Source of the DNA: Telmatherina bonti
Taxonomy: Eukaryota > Chordata > Actinopteri > Atheriniformes > Telmatherinidae
Assembly (NCBI GenBank): GCA_933228915.1
Contig: OW121840.1
Span: forward strand, 4,283,999-4,347,998
Reading direction: 5' to 3'
Length of the DNA stretch: 64,000 bases
In this document: piece by piece, positions 10,115 to 21,904 of the stretch
Layout of the letters: each line of letters starts with the position of its first letter
Numbering within the stretch: position 1 is the first letter of the stretch
Program-made: the position numbers and the translations under genes
Notes under the pieces: model-generated
The model's input: the letters and a program-made list of their open reading frames with translations, nothing else
The model's database searches: none
Told to the model about the DNA's origin: nothing

Positions 10115-13026
10115 ATCTACCAGACCAGGCAGGATCCCAGGTCTACCATACCAGGCAGGATCCCAGGTCTACCATACCAGACAGGATCCCAGGTCTACCA
10201 TACCAGACAGGATCCCAGGTCTACTATACCAGACAGGATCCCAGGTCTACCATACCAGACAGGATCCCAGGTCTACCATACCAGACAGGATCCCAGGTCT
10301 ACCACACCAGACAGGATCCCAGGTCTACCATACCAGACAGGATCCCAGGTCTACCACACCAGGTAGGATCCCAGGTCTACCATACCAGACAGGATCCCAG
10401 GTCTACCATACCAGACAGGATCCCAGGTCTACCATACCAGGCAGGATCCCAGGTCTACCACACCAGACAGGATCCCAGGTCTACCACACCAGGCAGGATC
10501 CCAGGTCTACCATACCAGACAGGATCCCAGGTCTACCATACCAGACAGGATCCCAGGTCTACCATACCAGGCAGGACTCCAGATCCACCACACCAGACAG
10601 GATCCCAGGTCTACCATACCAGACAGGATCCCAGATCTACCACACCAGGCAGGATCCCAGGTCTACCATACCAGGCAGGATCCCAGGTCTACCATACCAG
10701 GCAGGATCCCAGGTCTACCATACCAGACAGGATCCCAGGTCTACCACACCAGGCAGGATCCCAGGTCTACCACACCAGGCAGGATCCAAGATCTACCATA
10801 CCAGACAGGATCCCAGGTCTACCATACCAGACAGGATCCCAGGTCTACCACACCAGACAGGATCCCAGGTCTACCACACCAGGCAGGATCCAAGATCTAC
10901 CATACCAGGCAGGACTCCAGATCCACCACACCAGACAGGATCCCAGGTCTACCACACCAGACAGGATCCCAGGTCTACCATACCAGACAGGATCCCAGGT
11001 CTACCATACCAGACAGGATCCCAGGTCTACCATACCAGACAGGATCCCAGGTCTACCATACCAGACAGGATCCCAGGTCTACCATACCAGACAGGATCCC
11101 AGGTCTACCACACCAGACAGGATCCCAGGTCTACCATACCAGACAGGATCCCAGGTCTACCACACCAGGTAGGATCCCAGGTCTACCATACCAGACAGGA
11201 TCCCAGGTCTACCATACCAGACAGGATCCCAGGTCTACCATACCAGGCAGGATCCCAGGTCTACCATACCAGACAGGATCCCAGGTCTACCATACCAGAC
11301 AGGATCCCAGGTCTACCATACCAGACAGGATCCCAGGTCTACCATACCAGACAGGATCCCAGGTCTACCACACCAGGCAGGATCCCAGGTCTACCATACC
11401 AGACAGGACTCCAGATCCACCACACCAGGCAGGATCCCAGGTCTACCACACCAGGCAGGATCCCAGGTCTACCACACCAGGCAGGACTCCAGATCCACCA
11501 CACCAGGCAGGACTCCAGATCCACCACACCAGGCAGGATCCCAGGTCTACCACACCAGGTAGGATCCCAGGTCTACCACACCAGGCAGGATCCCAGGTCT
11601 ACCATACCAGACAGGACTCCAGATCCACCACACCAGGCAGGATCCCAGGTCTACCACACCAGGCAGGATCCCAGGTCTACCACACCAGGCAGGACTCCAG
11701 ATCCACCACACCAGGCAGGACTCCAGATCCACCACACCAGGCAGGATCCCAGGTCTACCATACCAGGCAGGATCCCAGGTCTACCATACCAGACAGGATC
11801 CCAGGTCTACCATACCAGGCAGGACTCCAGATCCACCACACCAGACAGGATCCCAGGTCTACCATACCAGACAGGATCCCAGATCTACCACACCAGGCAG
11901 GATCCCAGGTCTACCATACCAGACAGGACTCCAGATCCACCACACCAGGCAGGATCCCAGGTCTACCACACCAGGCAGGATCCCAGGTCTACCACACCAG
12001 GCAGGACTCCAGATCCACCACACCAGGCAGGACTCCAGATCCACCACACCAGGCAGGATCCCAGGTCTACCACACCAGGTAGGATCCCAGGTCTACCACA
12101 CCAGGCAGGATCCCAGGTCTACCACACCAGACAGGATCCCAGGTCTACCACACCAGACAGGATCCCAGGTCTACCACACCAGGCAGGATCCCAGGTCTAC
12201 CACACCAGACAGGATCCCAGGTCTACCACACCAGACAGGATCCCAGGTCTACCACACCAGGCAGGACTCCAGATCCACCACACCAGACAGGATCCCAGGT
12301 CTACCACACCAGGCAGGATCCCAGGTCTACCACACCAGGCAGGATCCCAGGTCTACCACACCAGACAGGATCCCAGGTCTACCATACCAGACAGGATCCC
12401 AGGTCTACCACACCAGACAGGATCCCAGGTCTACCACACCAGGTAGGATCCAAGATCTACCATACCAGACAGGATCCCAGGTCTACCATACCAGACAGGA
12501 TCCCAGGTCTACCACACCAGACAGGATCCCAGGTCTACCACACCAGACAGGATCCCAGGTCTACCAGACCAGGCAGGATCCCAGGTCTACCATACCAGAC
12601 AGGATCCCAGGTCTACCATACCAGACAGGATCCCAGGTCTACCATACCAGACAGGATCCCAGGTCTACCACACCAGGCAGGATCCCAGGTCTACCACACC
12701 AGGTAGGATCCCAGGTCTACCATACCAGACAGGATCCCAGGTCTACCACACCAGGCAGGATCCAAGATCTACCATACCAGACAGGATCCCAGGTCTACCA
12801 CACCAGGTAGGATCCCAGGTCTACCATACCAGACAGGACTCCAGATCCACCACACCAGGTAGGATCCCAGGTCTACCATACCAGACAGGAGTCCAGGTCT
12901 ACCACACCAGGCAGGATCCAAGATCTACCATACCAGACAGGATCCCAGGTCTACCACACCAGGTAGGATCCCAGGTCTACCATACCAGACAGGAGTCCAG
13001 ATCCACCACACCAGGCAGGATCCCAG
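10115..13026 (+). repeat. 26-bp minisatellite derived from LINE codons, 112 copies
   Basis: The 26-bp unit begins with GTCTACCATACCAGACAGG and ends with ATCCCAG. Read in the LINE frame it encodes VYHTRQDPR, the segment that in related LINEs directly precedes the CxxC of the endonuclease zinc-knuckle region. The array spans 2,912 bp, exactly 112 units; register was confirmed at 11155 and 12195. Because 111 x 26 is divisible by 3, the LINE frame is in register on both sides, although GGTAGG variants add stop codons inside. A second unit type, with GGACTCCAGATCCACC, is scattered through 10570-13020 and more common after 11400. Confidence 0.95.
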
Positions 13027-13586
13027 GTGCAGACAATGCAAAGGAGCCCCTGAAACAATCCAGCCCCTCACAGCAGGGTGCATGATACTTTCAGGCAAAG
13101 AATACATGGAGGCCATAACCAAGTAACTGGCATAGTGTACAGGAACATCCAGAATATGGACTGGAGACCCCTCAGTCCCAGTGGGAAACTCCCCCCAAGA
13201 TGATGGAGAATGAGAGGGCTAAGATCCTCTGGGACTTCCAGATCCAGACAGATAAAATGGTGGTGGCCAACCAAGCGGACATAGTGATCATGGAGAAGCA
13301 GCAGAGGAAAGCCGAAGTGATCGATGGATCCATCCCCAATGATGGAAATATCAGGAAAAAGGAGAAACTGGAGAAGTACCAAGGCCTCAAAGAAGACCTG
13401 GAGAAGGTCTGGAGGGTGAAAGCAACAGTAGTATCCATAGTGATGGGAGCACTGGGGGCCGTGTCCCCCCCACTGGAGAAGTGGCTCCAACAGATACCTG
13501 GTGGAACATCAGACATCTCCTTCCAGAAGAGATCAGTCCTAGGAACAGCTGAGATACTGAGGAGGAGCCTCCCAGGACTCTGGTAG
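13027..13586 (+). pseudogene. LINE restriction-like endonuclease C-terminus
   Basis: Directly after the array the LINE protein resumes as CRQCKGAPETIQPLTAGC. The family motif normally has a histidine between ET.Q and TAGC; here it is proline, so the zinc-knuckle is damaged. A stop follows near 13123. A second good stretch (13200-13586) reads AKILWDFQIQTDK, VIDGSIPNDGNIRKKE and KWLQQIPG, ending RRSLPGLW and a stop. That block corresponds to the restriction-like endonuclease domain and the C-terminus of the polyprotein. Confidence 0.85.
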
Positions 13587-13795
13587 AGAACCCGAGCTGG
13601 AGAAATGTACAGCCACCCACCCTACCCTGGGGAGATTGGGGGGGGACTTTTTCCACGCACAAACATGTCCTCAAAGGCTGGAGATGCCCCAGAAAGAGCA
13701 GCTTATTGTTACTTAGAATAATATTATTCTAGTTAAAACACTTACAAAACAACTCCTGACAGCACAATTTAACCAAAAAGTGTTTCAGGTAATCT
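13587..13795 (+). other. LINE 3' untranslated remnant and flank
   Basis: The sequence after the LINE stop codon includes GGGGAGATTGGGGGGGAC and then A/T-rich sequence up to the tail of the next, opposite-strand LINE. No gene was recognised. Confidence 0.5.
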
Positions 13796-15900
13796 TTTCT
13801 TTTTTTTTCTTTTTCTTTCTTTATTCAGACTCTAGGTCCATTAAAAAAAAAAAAGACTAAACAAAACAAAAAAACAACAAAACAGACATACAAACATATT
13901 TAAAATAGATAAGAGTACCAGTGCTTCCACATAGCAGACTGGTATCTCATAGTACTGAAAGAAGGCTGGGCGAATATTCTTATAATCTCATTACAAGATC
14001 CATAAGGTCAGAAAGGTCAGGTCTCTGTCCCCGTTTACTCTACAAATCATAACAGTACTCTTTTTAGCATTATAATTTACATCAAAGTTTGAACCATAAT
14101 GGAACAAATGGTGAGCAGCTCTTGAAAGCCAGCACTGCAGGGTGAGCCAATGGCCAAATCATCGAGATGGTTAATCAGTGCACTGCCAAGCATACAGCCA
14201 GTTTTGCATTTCCTTAACTGGTCTTAGAGATCATCCATATAAACATGAAAGAGACACAGTGATAAGAGTCCCCCTGACGAACGCCATTAATTGTCCCGAA
14301 AGGTGCAGAGACAGCTGTTCCCCATCCAACCCGCAGGCTCTGATTAGAGTCCCAATAGGACAGGATTCTTAAAAACACATCAGGCACTCCCCTCTGATGT
14401 CCTTTTGAAAATAATTTAAAATTATTAATACGGTCAAAAGCCTTTGAAGCATCAATAAAACCAATGAATACAGAGAGTTATGTCTTCTATATTTTCCCAC
14501 CATCTCCTAAAGCACATAGATACATAAATCCGTACTATGATTAGTCTTAAAACTAAACTGATCATCAGAGGTGCATAGATATACCTGCAATCTGTCAAGT
14601 AGAATTCTCTCCAAGGTCTTCGACAACACACGAGCTAAAGCAATGGGCTGATAATTATCTCCCCACCCTGCCCACTTTATCCTTTAAGATAGGCACTAAG
14701 GTAACAGACAGCATGGAGTTTGGAAACACACCATGGTGCATACAAGCTGTAAAGCACATAGCAAGGAGACCTGCTGCTCTTGGACTTGCCGTTTTTCAGC
14801 AGACATTTCATCTGGACCACATGCTTTGTTGGCTAATTCTGAGATGGCCTGAAGGATTTCCTTAACTGTAATTTCCATGTTGTCAGAGTGGACAGTCTTA
14901 CTCACTATGTAGGGATCGCTCTGAACACTGTTGAATAGTCCAGAGTAATTTTGCCTCCAGAGTCCAGCTATGTCATCACAACCAGAGGCCCCCTCTAAGG
15001 TGGAAAAGATGTGGAGTTTGTATTCAGAGATTTCACCTCCTTCCAAAAACCAGTAACATCTTTTGCAAGGATTTTTTCTGCCATGGAGTCTGGGCTGATT
15101 TGGTGTGCATGTTTGTTAACATGGCGAACTGCATATTTATAGAGTTAGTAAGCTTTTTAAAATCATGGGCAGGCCCTTCTCTGGGTCGTCCAGCATGGAC
15201 CCAAGCCCTAAAAGCATTCTTAGCTTGAGTATGATCATTTGCCACATACTTGTTCCATCCGGGCTTAATCCTGGACCTATTGTCACTGTAAGCATAGAGT
15301 GGTATACTAGCATTATACAGAGCTCCAACAATATGTTCATACAAAGACCTTCATGGTGAGAGATTTTGTCCCAGTTCACATCAGTACATGAAACAGCATC
15401 AACTGGCAAATAAATTTCACTTAACAGGACATCAGTTCTTCCATTATATGATAGCTTGTTGTCTTTTGTAAGTTTAGACCAATCAAGTTTGTTCTTATGA
15501 GTGTTTTTTACCTCCTGGCAGAGCTTAGGGAGACTACCAAAGTCTAATGTATTTATAAGCGGAATGTGGTCAGATATTGATGCCTCATAAATAGTTTCTA
15601 TAGAGCTTATGATGTCATGACCATCAGCAGAACTAATGCAATGATCAAGTCATGAAGTTGTATGCCAGGCCTAACTCACATATGAAAAACTATCTGCAGG
15701 TAATAACCTTTGAGTGGATAAAACGAACTTATTGTCATCACAAAATTGCAGCAAATTTTGGCAAATAAGGACCTCTTGTCTGATATATCAGCATTCAAGT
15801 CCCCTACTACATAGACACTGGTAGTTTGAATCTCAGAGATAAAGGAGTTGATAAAAGCAAGTCTATTCAAGGTAAATGTAATGGAGTAGATACTTCCACC
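13796..15900 (-). mobile_element. degraded minus-strand APE-type LINE
   Basis: On the minus strand, endonuclease text comes first: VYVVGDLNADISD near 15820 and ISDHIPLINTLDFG near 15560. Then comes a linker (NAFRAWVHAGRPREGP near 15210) and reverse-transcriptase text: KACGPDEMSAE near 14800, LSKTLERILLDRL near 14610 and VNYNAKKSTVMIC near 14070. The 3' end, AATAAAGAAAGAAAAAG, looks like a polyadenylation signal with a decayed A tail (about 13796-13830). Several stops and frameshifts break it. It most resembles the CR1/L2/Rex1 group with an apurinic-type endonuclease; the clade is not certain. Confidence 0.78.
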
Positions 15901-16899
15901 TCTACCTTAACCAGCTAGCTTAGCTAAATAAATTGATCATGTTTTAAAGTCCACACAGGCGATTTGATATAAAATATAGAATATAAAATATCTGTTTCAG
16001 CTCAGCAATGTCTATGTTCAACAGCATGAACCATCTTATTGTTTGGAAGAAACTGTAGGAAATTTCAGTCTTTTAGCTGGTTTGATGAACACGGCATTTG
16101 CTAGCTGCCTTCGCTTATCCTGCTCATAATTGCGTTTGGGTGCGACTCGAAAACACATGTTTCAACACGTATAAAATTTATTGTGGCTGTAATGGCATTT
16201 ATAGGAGCCAATTTGTTTGACTGTGTTCCTCATTGGTGCTGTTAGAGGGCCCACTGGTTGGGTAGATGTTTGGCCCGGAAGGGCAAAAGGTTTTTGATCA
16301 CAGGGCGCGAATAGACGTGTATTTGCCACAAGATTATTGCAAAAGGAATAAAGATGGATGAACCTGAAATTAAGTGATCTGAGTGGAAGTCAATCATGAC
16401 GAAGCAGCGCGTCAAACAAACTCTCGGGCCAAGCTATCTCAGTAGCTTTCTTTAGACTTAGCCCCTTCAGCTGTAAAAAGTGCAGGAGACATGTCCCCCA
16501 TGTACCCTGTGTCCGCTACACCCATGCGGGTAAGTCAACCAGGTAACAATGGGATATCTGGGTATGTTAATTTTGCTTTGTGGACCAGATGACTGTTCCA
16601 GCATCGTTGCTGCAGAAAGCCTCGCTGAAACTAACACCATCTCCCCATCAAGCGGTTCCACTAACAGTCGTTCACAAACTTTTTCTGTAGGGCCCCTTTT
16701 CATCGACGACAATAATGTTAAGCCTGAATTCTGCCCAAATTCCTCCGATGAGGGACACAGGGGCTAAAGGTTTTTGAGTGTTTATTTGGGGAGCAAATAA
16801 TAAATCTGAATACATTTCAGAAAAAGCTTTGGGAGGGTGTCACAGAGAGAGTGTGCATGGATAGTGTGTGCTGTCTCAACTGTCCTACGGGGATAGAGT
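15901..16899. other. unassigned intronic sequence
   Basis: About 1 kb without a family I recognise. Opposing open frames at 16467-16712 (minus, 81 codons) and 16549-16767 (plus, 72 codons) have no protein signature. Confidence 0.5.
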
Positions 16900-16904
16900 C
16901 CCAG

Positions 16905-17262
16905 TGGTCAACAGTTTGGGCACCTCGACCCTCTGGCACAAATAGATTGAAGACTCAGCTCTTCAAGTAGCAGTTCTGCACTTAGTTTAGCTATATTTGT
17001 CAGAGGAGTTGGAGAACTTCACCCAGTTCTTTGCAACAAACATGGTATTAATTCTTTGTATTTTAACACAAGTAATATTGTGGGGTGGGATGGGAGAAAA
17101 ACAAAAAACAAAACAGAAAAAACAGCAAAAAAGCCTGTAGCACTTCATGTAAGGACCTGCGTCCAACTGGACAGTCCACCAGCATCTTCCTACCATGTCC
17201 TCTACTGTTTGATTTCCTGCTTGTGTTGTTCTCACTCTGATGTAAGTCGCTTTGGATAAAAG
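16905..17262 (+). mobile_element. L2-type LINE 3' end fragment
   Basis: The segment starts with AAGACTCAGCTCTTCAAGTA, the end of the L2 polyprotein, and ends in GTAAGTCGCTTTGGATAAAA, a 3' end very common in fish genomes. It matches, in inverted orientation, the segment 27397-27720 along its full length with small differences. It has no coding capacity. Confidence 0.85.
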
Positions 17263-17274
17263 GTTTGACACCTT

Positions 17275-17760
17275 TCTACGGGTCAGTGTTGCTCGCCTGC
17301 TGGATCTTCTTCTTTGAGCCTGTCTGTACTCCTGGGTTCTGGTTGTTTGAGGAGCTCCTGTTTGGAAACAAGCTGTTTTCTTCTCGGATTCTTACACCGG
17401 TCACACCTCCTAAAATCTTCGGTTTCTACTCTGGCTGGTCAGCTGGATATACTCGGGACAGACCCAAAAGGCTGATGCAAGAGGTCTGTACTTCTTTACA
17501 AGAATCATTGAGAGCATTTGCTGAAAACCGTACTCTCTCTGACCAGTGGGACGATGAGTATGTCTTCCCCTCTCTGGTAATTTCTCCTGTGATAGAGCAG
17601 TGGCAGGAGAACCAGAAACTTATGACTTTCCAGACACCAGAGCTGGGGGAGTTTGACGGGCTGGGAAAGAGGGGCCCTCTATCTCATCAGCATGAAGGTT
17701 TCAAACCTACGCTCTCTGGCAGCTGTCAGGGGGTTAGGGTGGACTGAGTTTTTTGACTCT
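17275..17760 (+). mobile_element. Tx1-like LINE ORF2 fragment
   Basis: The reading contains SGWSAGYTRDRPKRLMQEV, VIEQWQEN and LMTFQTPELGEFDGLGKRG. A shift of frame then gives MKVSNLRSLAAVRGLGW. The pattern (EQWQE, FRTPQL, VGK, then VSNLRSL) resembles the C-terminal part of Tx1/L1-group LINE proteins. It is a short fragment with a frameshift near 17690 and a stop after EFFDS. Confidence 0.6.
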
Positions 17761-17940
17761 TAGACGTCCACTGGGGTATTTAATTTTTATTTTATTTTTA
17801 TTTGATAGGGACAAGTACGCTCCATGAATGATGGCGCATACTGCAGCATTTTAGCCAAGGCTAATTTTCAATGCCCGTCCCTAGTTGGGCTTTCACACAA
17901 TAAGAAAGTATACACAGTATGCTGGCGGTCCCTGTACAAA
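17761..17940. other. unassigned A/T-rich repeat-like sequence
   Basis: A TTTTATTTTTATTTG stretch followed by ordinary sequence, between the Tx1-like fragment and the 3' end of Rex3. No element boundaries were found. Confidence 0.4.
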
Positions 17941-19836
17941 CACTTCATCTTCATCTTCTGCCACTTATCCGGGGTCGGGTCGCGGGGGCAGCAGCCTAAG
18001 CAGGGAAGCCCAGACTTCCCTCTCCCCAGCCACATTTGCCAACTCTGCGGGGGGATCCCGAGGCGTTCCCAGGCCAGCCGAGAGATATAATCCCTCCAGC
18101 GTGTCCTGGGTCTTCCCCGGGGTCTCCTCCCAGAGGGACGTGCCTGGAACACCTCACCAGGGAGGTCCAGGAGGCATCCTGACCAGATGCCCGAGCCACC
18201 TCAACTGGTTCCTCTCGATGCGGAGGAGCAGCGGCTCTACTCTGATCTCCTCCCGGATGACCGAGCTCCTCACCCTATCTCTAAGGGAGAGCCCGGCCAC
18301 CCTGCGGAGGAAACTCATTTCAGCCGCCTGTATACGAGATCTGGTTCTTTCGGTCACGACCCACAGCTCATGACCATAGGTGAGGGTAGGAACGTAGATC
18401 GACTGGTAAATGGAGAGCTTCGCCTTCTGGCTCAGCTCCTTCTTCACCACGACAGACCGGCTCAGAGTCCACATTACTGCAGACGCCGCACCGATCCGTC
18501 TGTCCATCTCACGCTCCATCCTTCCCTCACTCGTGAACAAGACCCCGAGATATTTAAACTCCTCCACTTGAGGCAGGACCTGACTCCCGACCCGGAGAGG
18601 GCAATCCACCCTATTCCGGCTGAGGACCATGGTCTCAGATTTGGAGGTGCTGATTCTCATCCCAGCCGCTTCACACTCGGCCACGAATCGCTCAAGCGAG
18701 AGCTGGAGATCACGACCAGATGAAGCCAACAGGACCACGTCATCCGCAAAAAGCAGGGACCCAATCCTGAGGCCACCAAGCCGGATCCCCTCAACACCTC
18801 GGCTGCACCTAGAAATTCTGTCCATATAAGTTATGAACAGAATCCGTTATGAACAGAATGATAAAGGGCAGCCTTGGCGGAGTCCAACCCTCACCGGAAA
18901 CGAATCCGACTTACTACCGGCAATGTGGACCAAGCTCTGACACCTGTCGTACAGGGACCGGACAGCTCGTACAAGGGGGTCCGGTACCCCATACTCCCGG
19001 AGTACCCCCCACAGGAGCCCCCGGGGGACACAGTCGAACGCCTTCTCCAGGTCCACAAAGCACATGTAGACTGGTTGGGCAAACTCCCATGCCCCCTCCA
19101 GGACCCCAAAGAGGGTATAGAGCTGGTCCACTGTTCCGCGACCAGGACGAAAACCACACTGCTCCTCCTCAATCCGGGATTCGACTATCCGGCGGACCCT
19201 CCTCTCCAGGACCCCTGAATAGACCTTACCAGGGAGGCTGAGGAGTGTGATTCCCCTGTAATTGGAACACACCCTCCGGTCCCACTTCTTAAAAAGGGGG
19301 ACCACCACCCCAGTCTGCCAATCCAGCGGTACTGCCCCCGATGTCCACGCGATGCTGCAGAGGCGTGTCAGCCAGGACAGCCCCACAGCATCCAGAGCCT
19401 TAAGGAACTCCGGGCGGATCTCATCCACCCCCGGGGCCTTGCTGCCAAGGAGCTTTTTGACCACCTCAGCGACTTCAGCCCCAGAGATAGGAGAGTCCAC
19501 CCCTGAGTCCACCAGCTCTGCTTCCTCATTGGAAAACGTGTTGGTAGGATTGAGGAGATCTTCACTCGGGACATGGTTGAAGCTCTGCTGAAGGTGGGAG
19601 TTGAAGCTTGCTCTGACAGGGGACTCAGCCAGACGTTCCCAGCGGATCTGCACAACGTATTGGGTGAGCCAACTCAGCACCAGGTGGTGATCAGTTGACA
19701 GCTTCGTCCCCCTCTTCACCAGAGTGTCCAAATCATGTGGCCGCAGGTCCGACGATACGACTACAAAATCGATTATCAAACTGCGGCCCAGGGAGTCCTG
19801 ATGCCAGATGTACATATGAACACTGTATTCAAACAT
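17941..19836 (-). mobile_element. Rex3 (RTE clade) LINE, 5'-truncated
   Basis: The minus-strand reading is plainly Rex3: endonuclease tail DLRPHDLDTLVKRGTKLSTD, then GSKAPGVDEIRPEFLKALD, YRGITLLSLPGKVYSGVLER, CGFRPGRGTVDQLYTL, VDLEKAFDCVPRG and LRQGCPLS. The second half carries LLFADDVVLLASSGRDL (catalytic FADD near 18740), FKYLGVLFTSEGRMEREMD and RGRPRTRWRDYISRLAWERL. The 3' end near 17941 is the GATAAGTGGCAGAAGATGAA type with a short GATGAA repeat. The 5' end is cut within the endonuclease. It is the best-preserved LINE here; its frame is broken at 18828-18859. Confidence 0.95.
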
Positions 19837-20133
19837 AGTGTTTGTAAAATTGTAAACAGACTGTTTCTGCGTAATATTAGCTCTTCTCTCTCTTTCTTAC
19901 ACTGTGGCTGGACTATATGCATACATTTCTGTTACTTAATCTGCATTACAATTTAGGGAAGGTTTATCTGCTTGAGAAATCTTTTCCTTTTTTTTCTGTA
20001 AGGACAGTTTGGAAATTTCGTTGGAATTGGAAGCAAATGTGTATAAAAGTAAAACACTGTTGGTATCAAGGAGTTAAGGAAGTTTGCAGTGCCCATGTGG
20101 ATTGCTATTAATGTGCTGTCTGACAACTGTACA

Positions 20134-20137
<4 letters not shown>
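19837..20137. other. unassigned intronic sequence
   Basis: About 300 bp of A/T-rich sequence between the Rex3 5' truncation and the GT microsatellite. Nothing was recognised. Confidence 0.6.

Positions 20138-20187
<50 letters not shown>
20138..20187. repeat. (TG)n microsatellite, ~25 units
   Basis: An uninterrupted TG run of about 46 bp ends in TGCGTG. It is directly readable from the sequence. Confidence 0.97.
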
Positions 20188-20209
20188 AAAACAAATTAGT
20201 TCATGCGCC

Positions 20210-21110
20210 CGTTATTACAAACACCCTAATGAAGACCTTTGGACTAAACTCCCCATCAAGCCTATTTCCAATTTACCAGAACCACCAATTCCAGCCTTCC
20301 CTCTCAGATTCATCCTTTGGGTCCTGATTTGAGAAAGGTCTTTGCTCAGTTAGAGACTGATATATTAAAGGGATTTTCCCTTCCTTTGCCGGCTTATCAG
20401 CTAAATTTGACCTGCGATCCACGCACCTCTTCCGCTTTTTCCAAGTTAGGCACTTCATCCAATCTCTCTTTCCCCACTTCCCAAACCACTGTCCAGAGAC
20501 TGTTGTTGACCAGGTTTGCCTATAATTACATCCATATACTATCTCAAAAACAGCTGCATTCACTGAGGGCTGGCTGGGGCCAGGACCTGGGGACCCCTAT
20601 CCCTGAAGAATGCTGGGAACAAATCTTAAAACGCATACATACCTCCTCCATATGTGCCAGACATGGTCTGCTGCAATGTAAAATCTTGCACAGAACACAT
20701 CTGACAAATGCCAAACTTGCCAAAATTTACTCTGAAAAATCAGACCAATGCTACAGATGCAGAGGCTCTCCCGCTGATCATGTCCACATGTTCCTGCAGT
20801 GTCCAAAGCTGTCTGAATGCTGGTCTGCGATTTTTGAGACAATCAGTGCTGCAATAGGACAAACTGTGCAACCTGAACCACGAGTGGCTCTTTTTGGTGT
20901 CCCTCCAACACGCGTCAAAATCCTCACAACATACAACAGCTTTCCCTACCTTACTCGCGCAACGGCTCATCCTTTTGAAGTGGACACATGCTGCTCCCCC
21001 TACTCACAATAAGTGGATTCATGAGATGCTGCAATGTATCACTCGAGAGAAAATAAGGTTTTCTCTCAAAAACTGTCAAGAAAAATTGCACACGATGGGG
21101 CTACCCTTTT
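20210..21110 (+). mobile_element. L1-clade LINE ORF2 C-terminal fragment
   Basis: The + strand reading holds CARHGLLQCKILHRTHLTNA, YRCRGSPADHVHMFLQCPKL and CWSAIF. After a frame change near 20960 it holds LAQRLILLKWTHAAPP and KWIHEMLQCI. The C..C.....D..HMF..C zinc-knuckle and the final KW segment are diagnostic of the L1 ORF2 C-terminus of fish (Swimmer-like). It is 5'-truncated and ends in a T/A-rich junction near 21110, where the minus-strand L1 begins. Confidence 0.85.
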
Positions 21111-21904
21111 TTTTTTAATTTAAAAAAAAAATCTTTTTAAGAACTTACTTTTTATTAAATTTTGCAATGCTTAAGAAATACAAATATACCACATCTACAC
21201 GTCTGCAGTTAAATGCTTGCAAAGCTAGGCAGAATTGAAAATAAAACACAAAACAAATAGTACAATAAACAAATAAATAAATGAATAAATACATAATACA
21301 TATGCATATCAGACTTATTTTTGACATAACAGGACTTTTGCAGGACCCCACCTTCTATTAAACAACTCCTTTTGTATCCTTAATGAAAAGGTAATGCCTT
21401 CCATCACATATTTCTCTGACTTTCTCGATTCACATGGAATAAGTGAGTGGCTCCAGTTTTAGCCACTTAATAGTTATACATTTGAGTGCAGCAGTCAATA
21501 ATATCCCCAAAACGTATTTTTTGTCCTTTCCGTGGAAGCCATCGGGGATTAGGCCCAAGATTGCCAAGCAGGGTTCCTTGTCCAAACTTTGTTGGAAGAC
21601 CATGTTGATGGCTGTAACAATATCATCCCATAATATACTGATATTGGGACATGACCAAAATATATGGGTATGTGTACCGATATCTGTGCCACAGTTTCAC
21701 CAGCAGGTGTCAGGGTTTCCAGTCCTGTATTTTGAAGTAATTTCTGAAGTTCTAAAAAATCTACAAATAACTTTCCATTTATACTCTCTCCAAATACTGG
21801 AACTGGTCACCAGATGTACCTCAGCGCATATCACTCCTCAGTTGTCGTCTGATAGATGGGTGTTGATTTCACTCTCCCACCTTCTCTTTATATGAATAGT
21901 CATA

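Larger units (their letters stand above)
7620..13590 (+). mobile_element. decayed R2/R4-type LINE, interrupted by a DNA transposon and a minisatellite
   Basis: Four pieces on the + strand, in order, read as one non-LTR retrotransposon polyprotein of the group with a C-terminal restriction-like endonuclease (R2/R4/Dong-like family common in fish). The first carries reverse-transcriptase blocks NWSAPGPD and NYRPITCLSTTWKLL (7620-8312). The second carries YRKAYDSM, ESYKYLGIPQAN and the adjoining AMPVIRHTAG segment (8313-8825). The third carries LLHGMYHRQITEVADINKSY (9829-10114). The last carries CRQCKGAPETIQ, AKILWDFQIQTDK and the C-terminus RRSLPGLW (13027-13586). Between them lie an inserted DNA transposon and the 26-bp array. 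The copy is non-functional. The assignment to this family is firm; the exact clade is less certain. Confidence 0.88.

Noticed and set aside
9934..11172. A 412-codon frame resembling a proline-rich repeat protein
   Set aside because: It is the 26-bp LINE-derived array read through in one frame; stops from GGTAGG variants end it at random.
16467..16767. A possible host gene from opposing 81- and 72-codon frames
   Set aside because: No motif, no splice sites in keeping, and surrounded by mobile-element debris.
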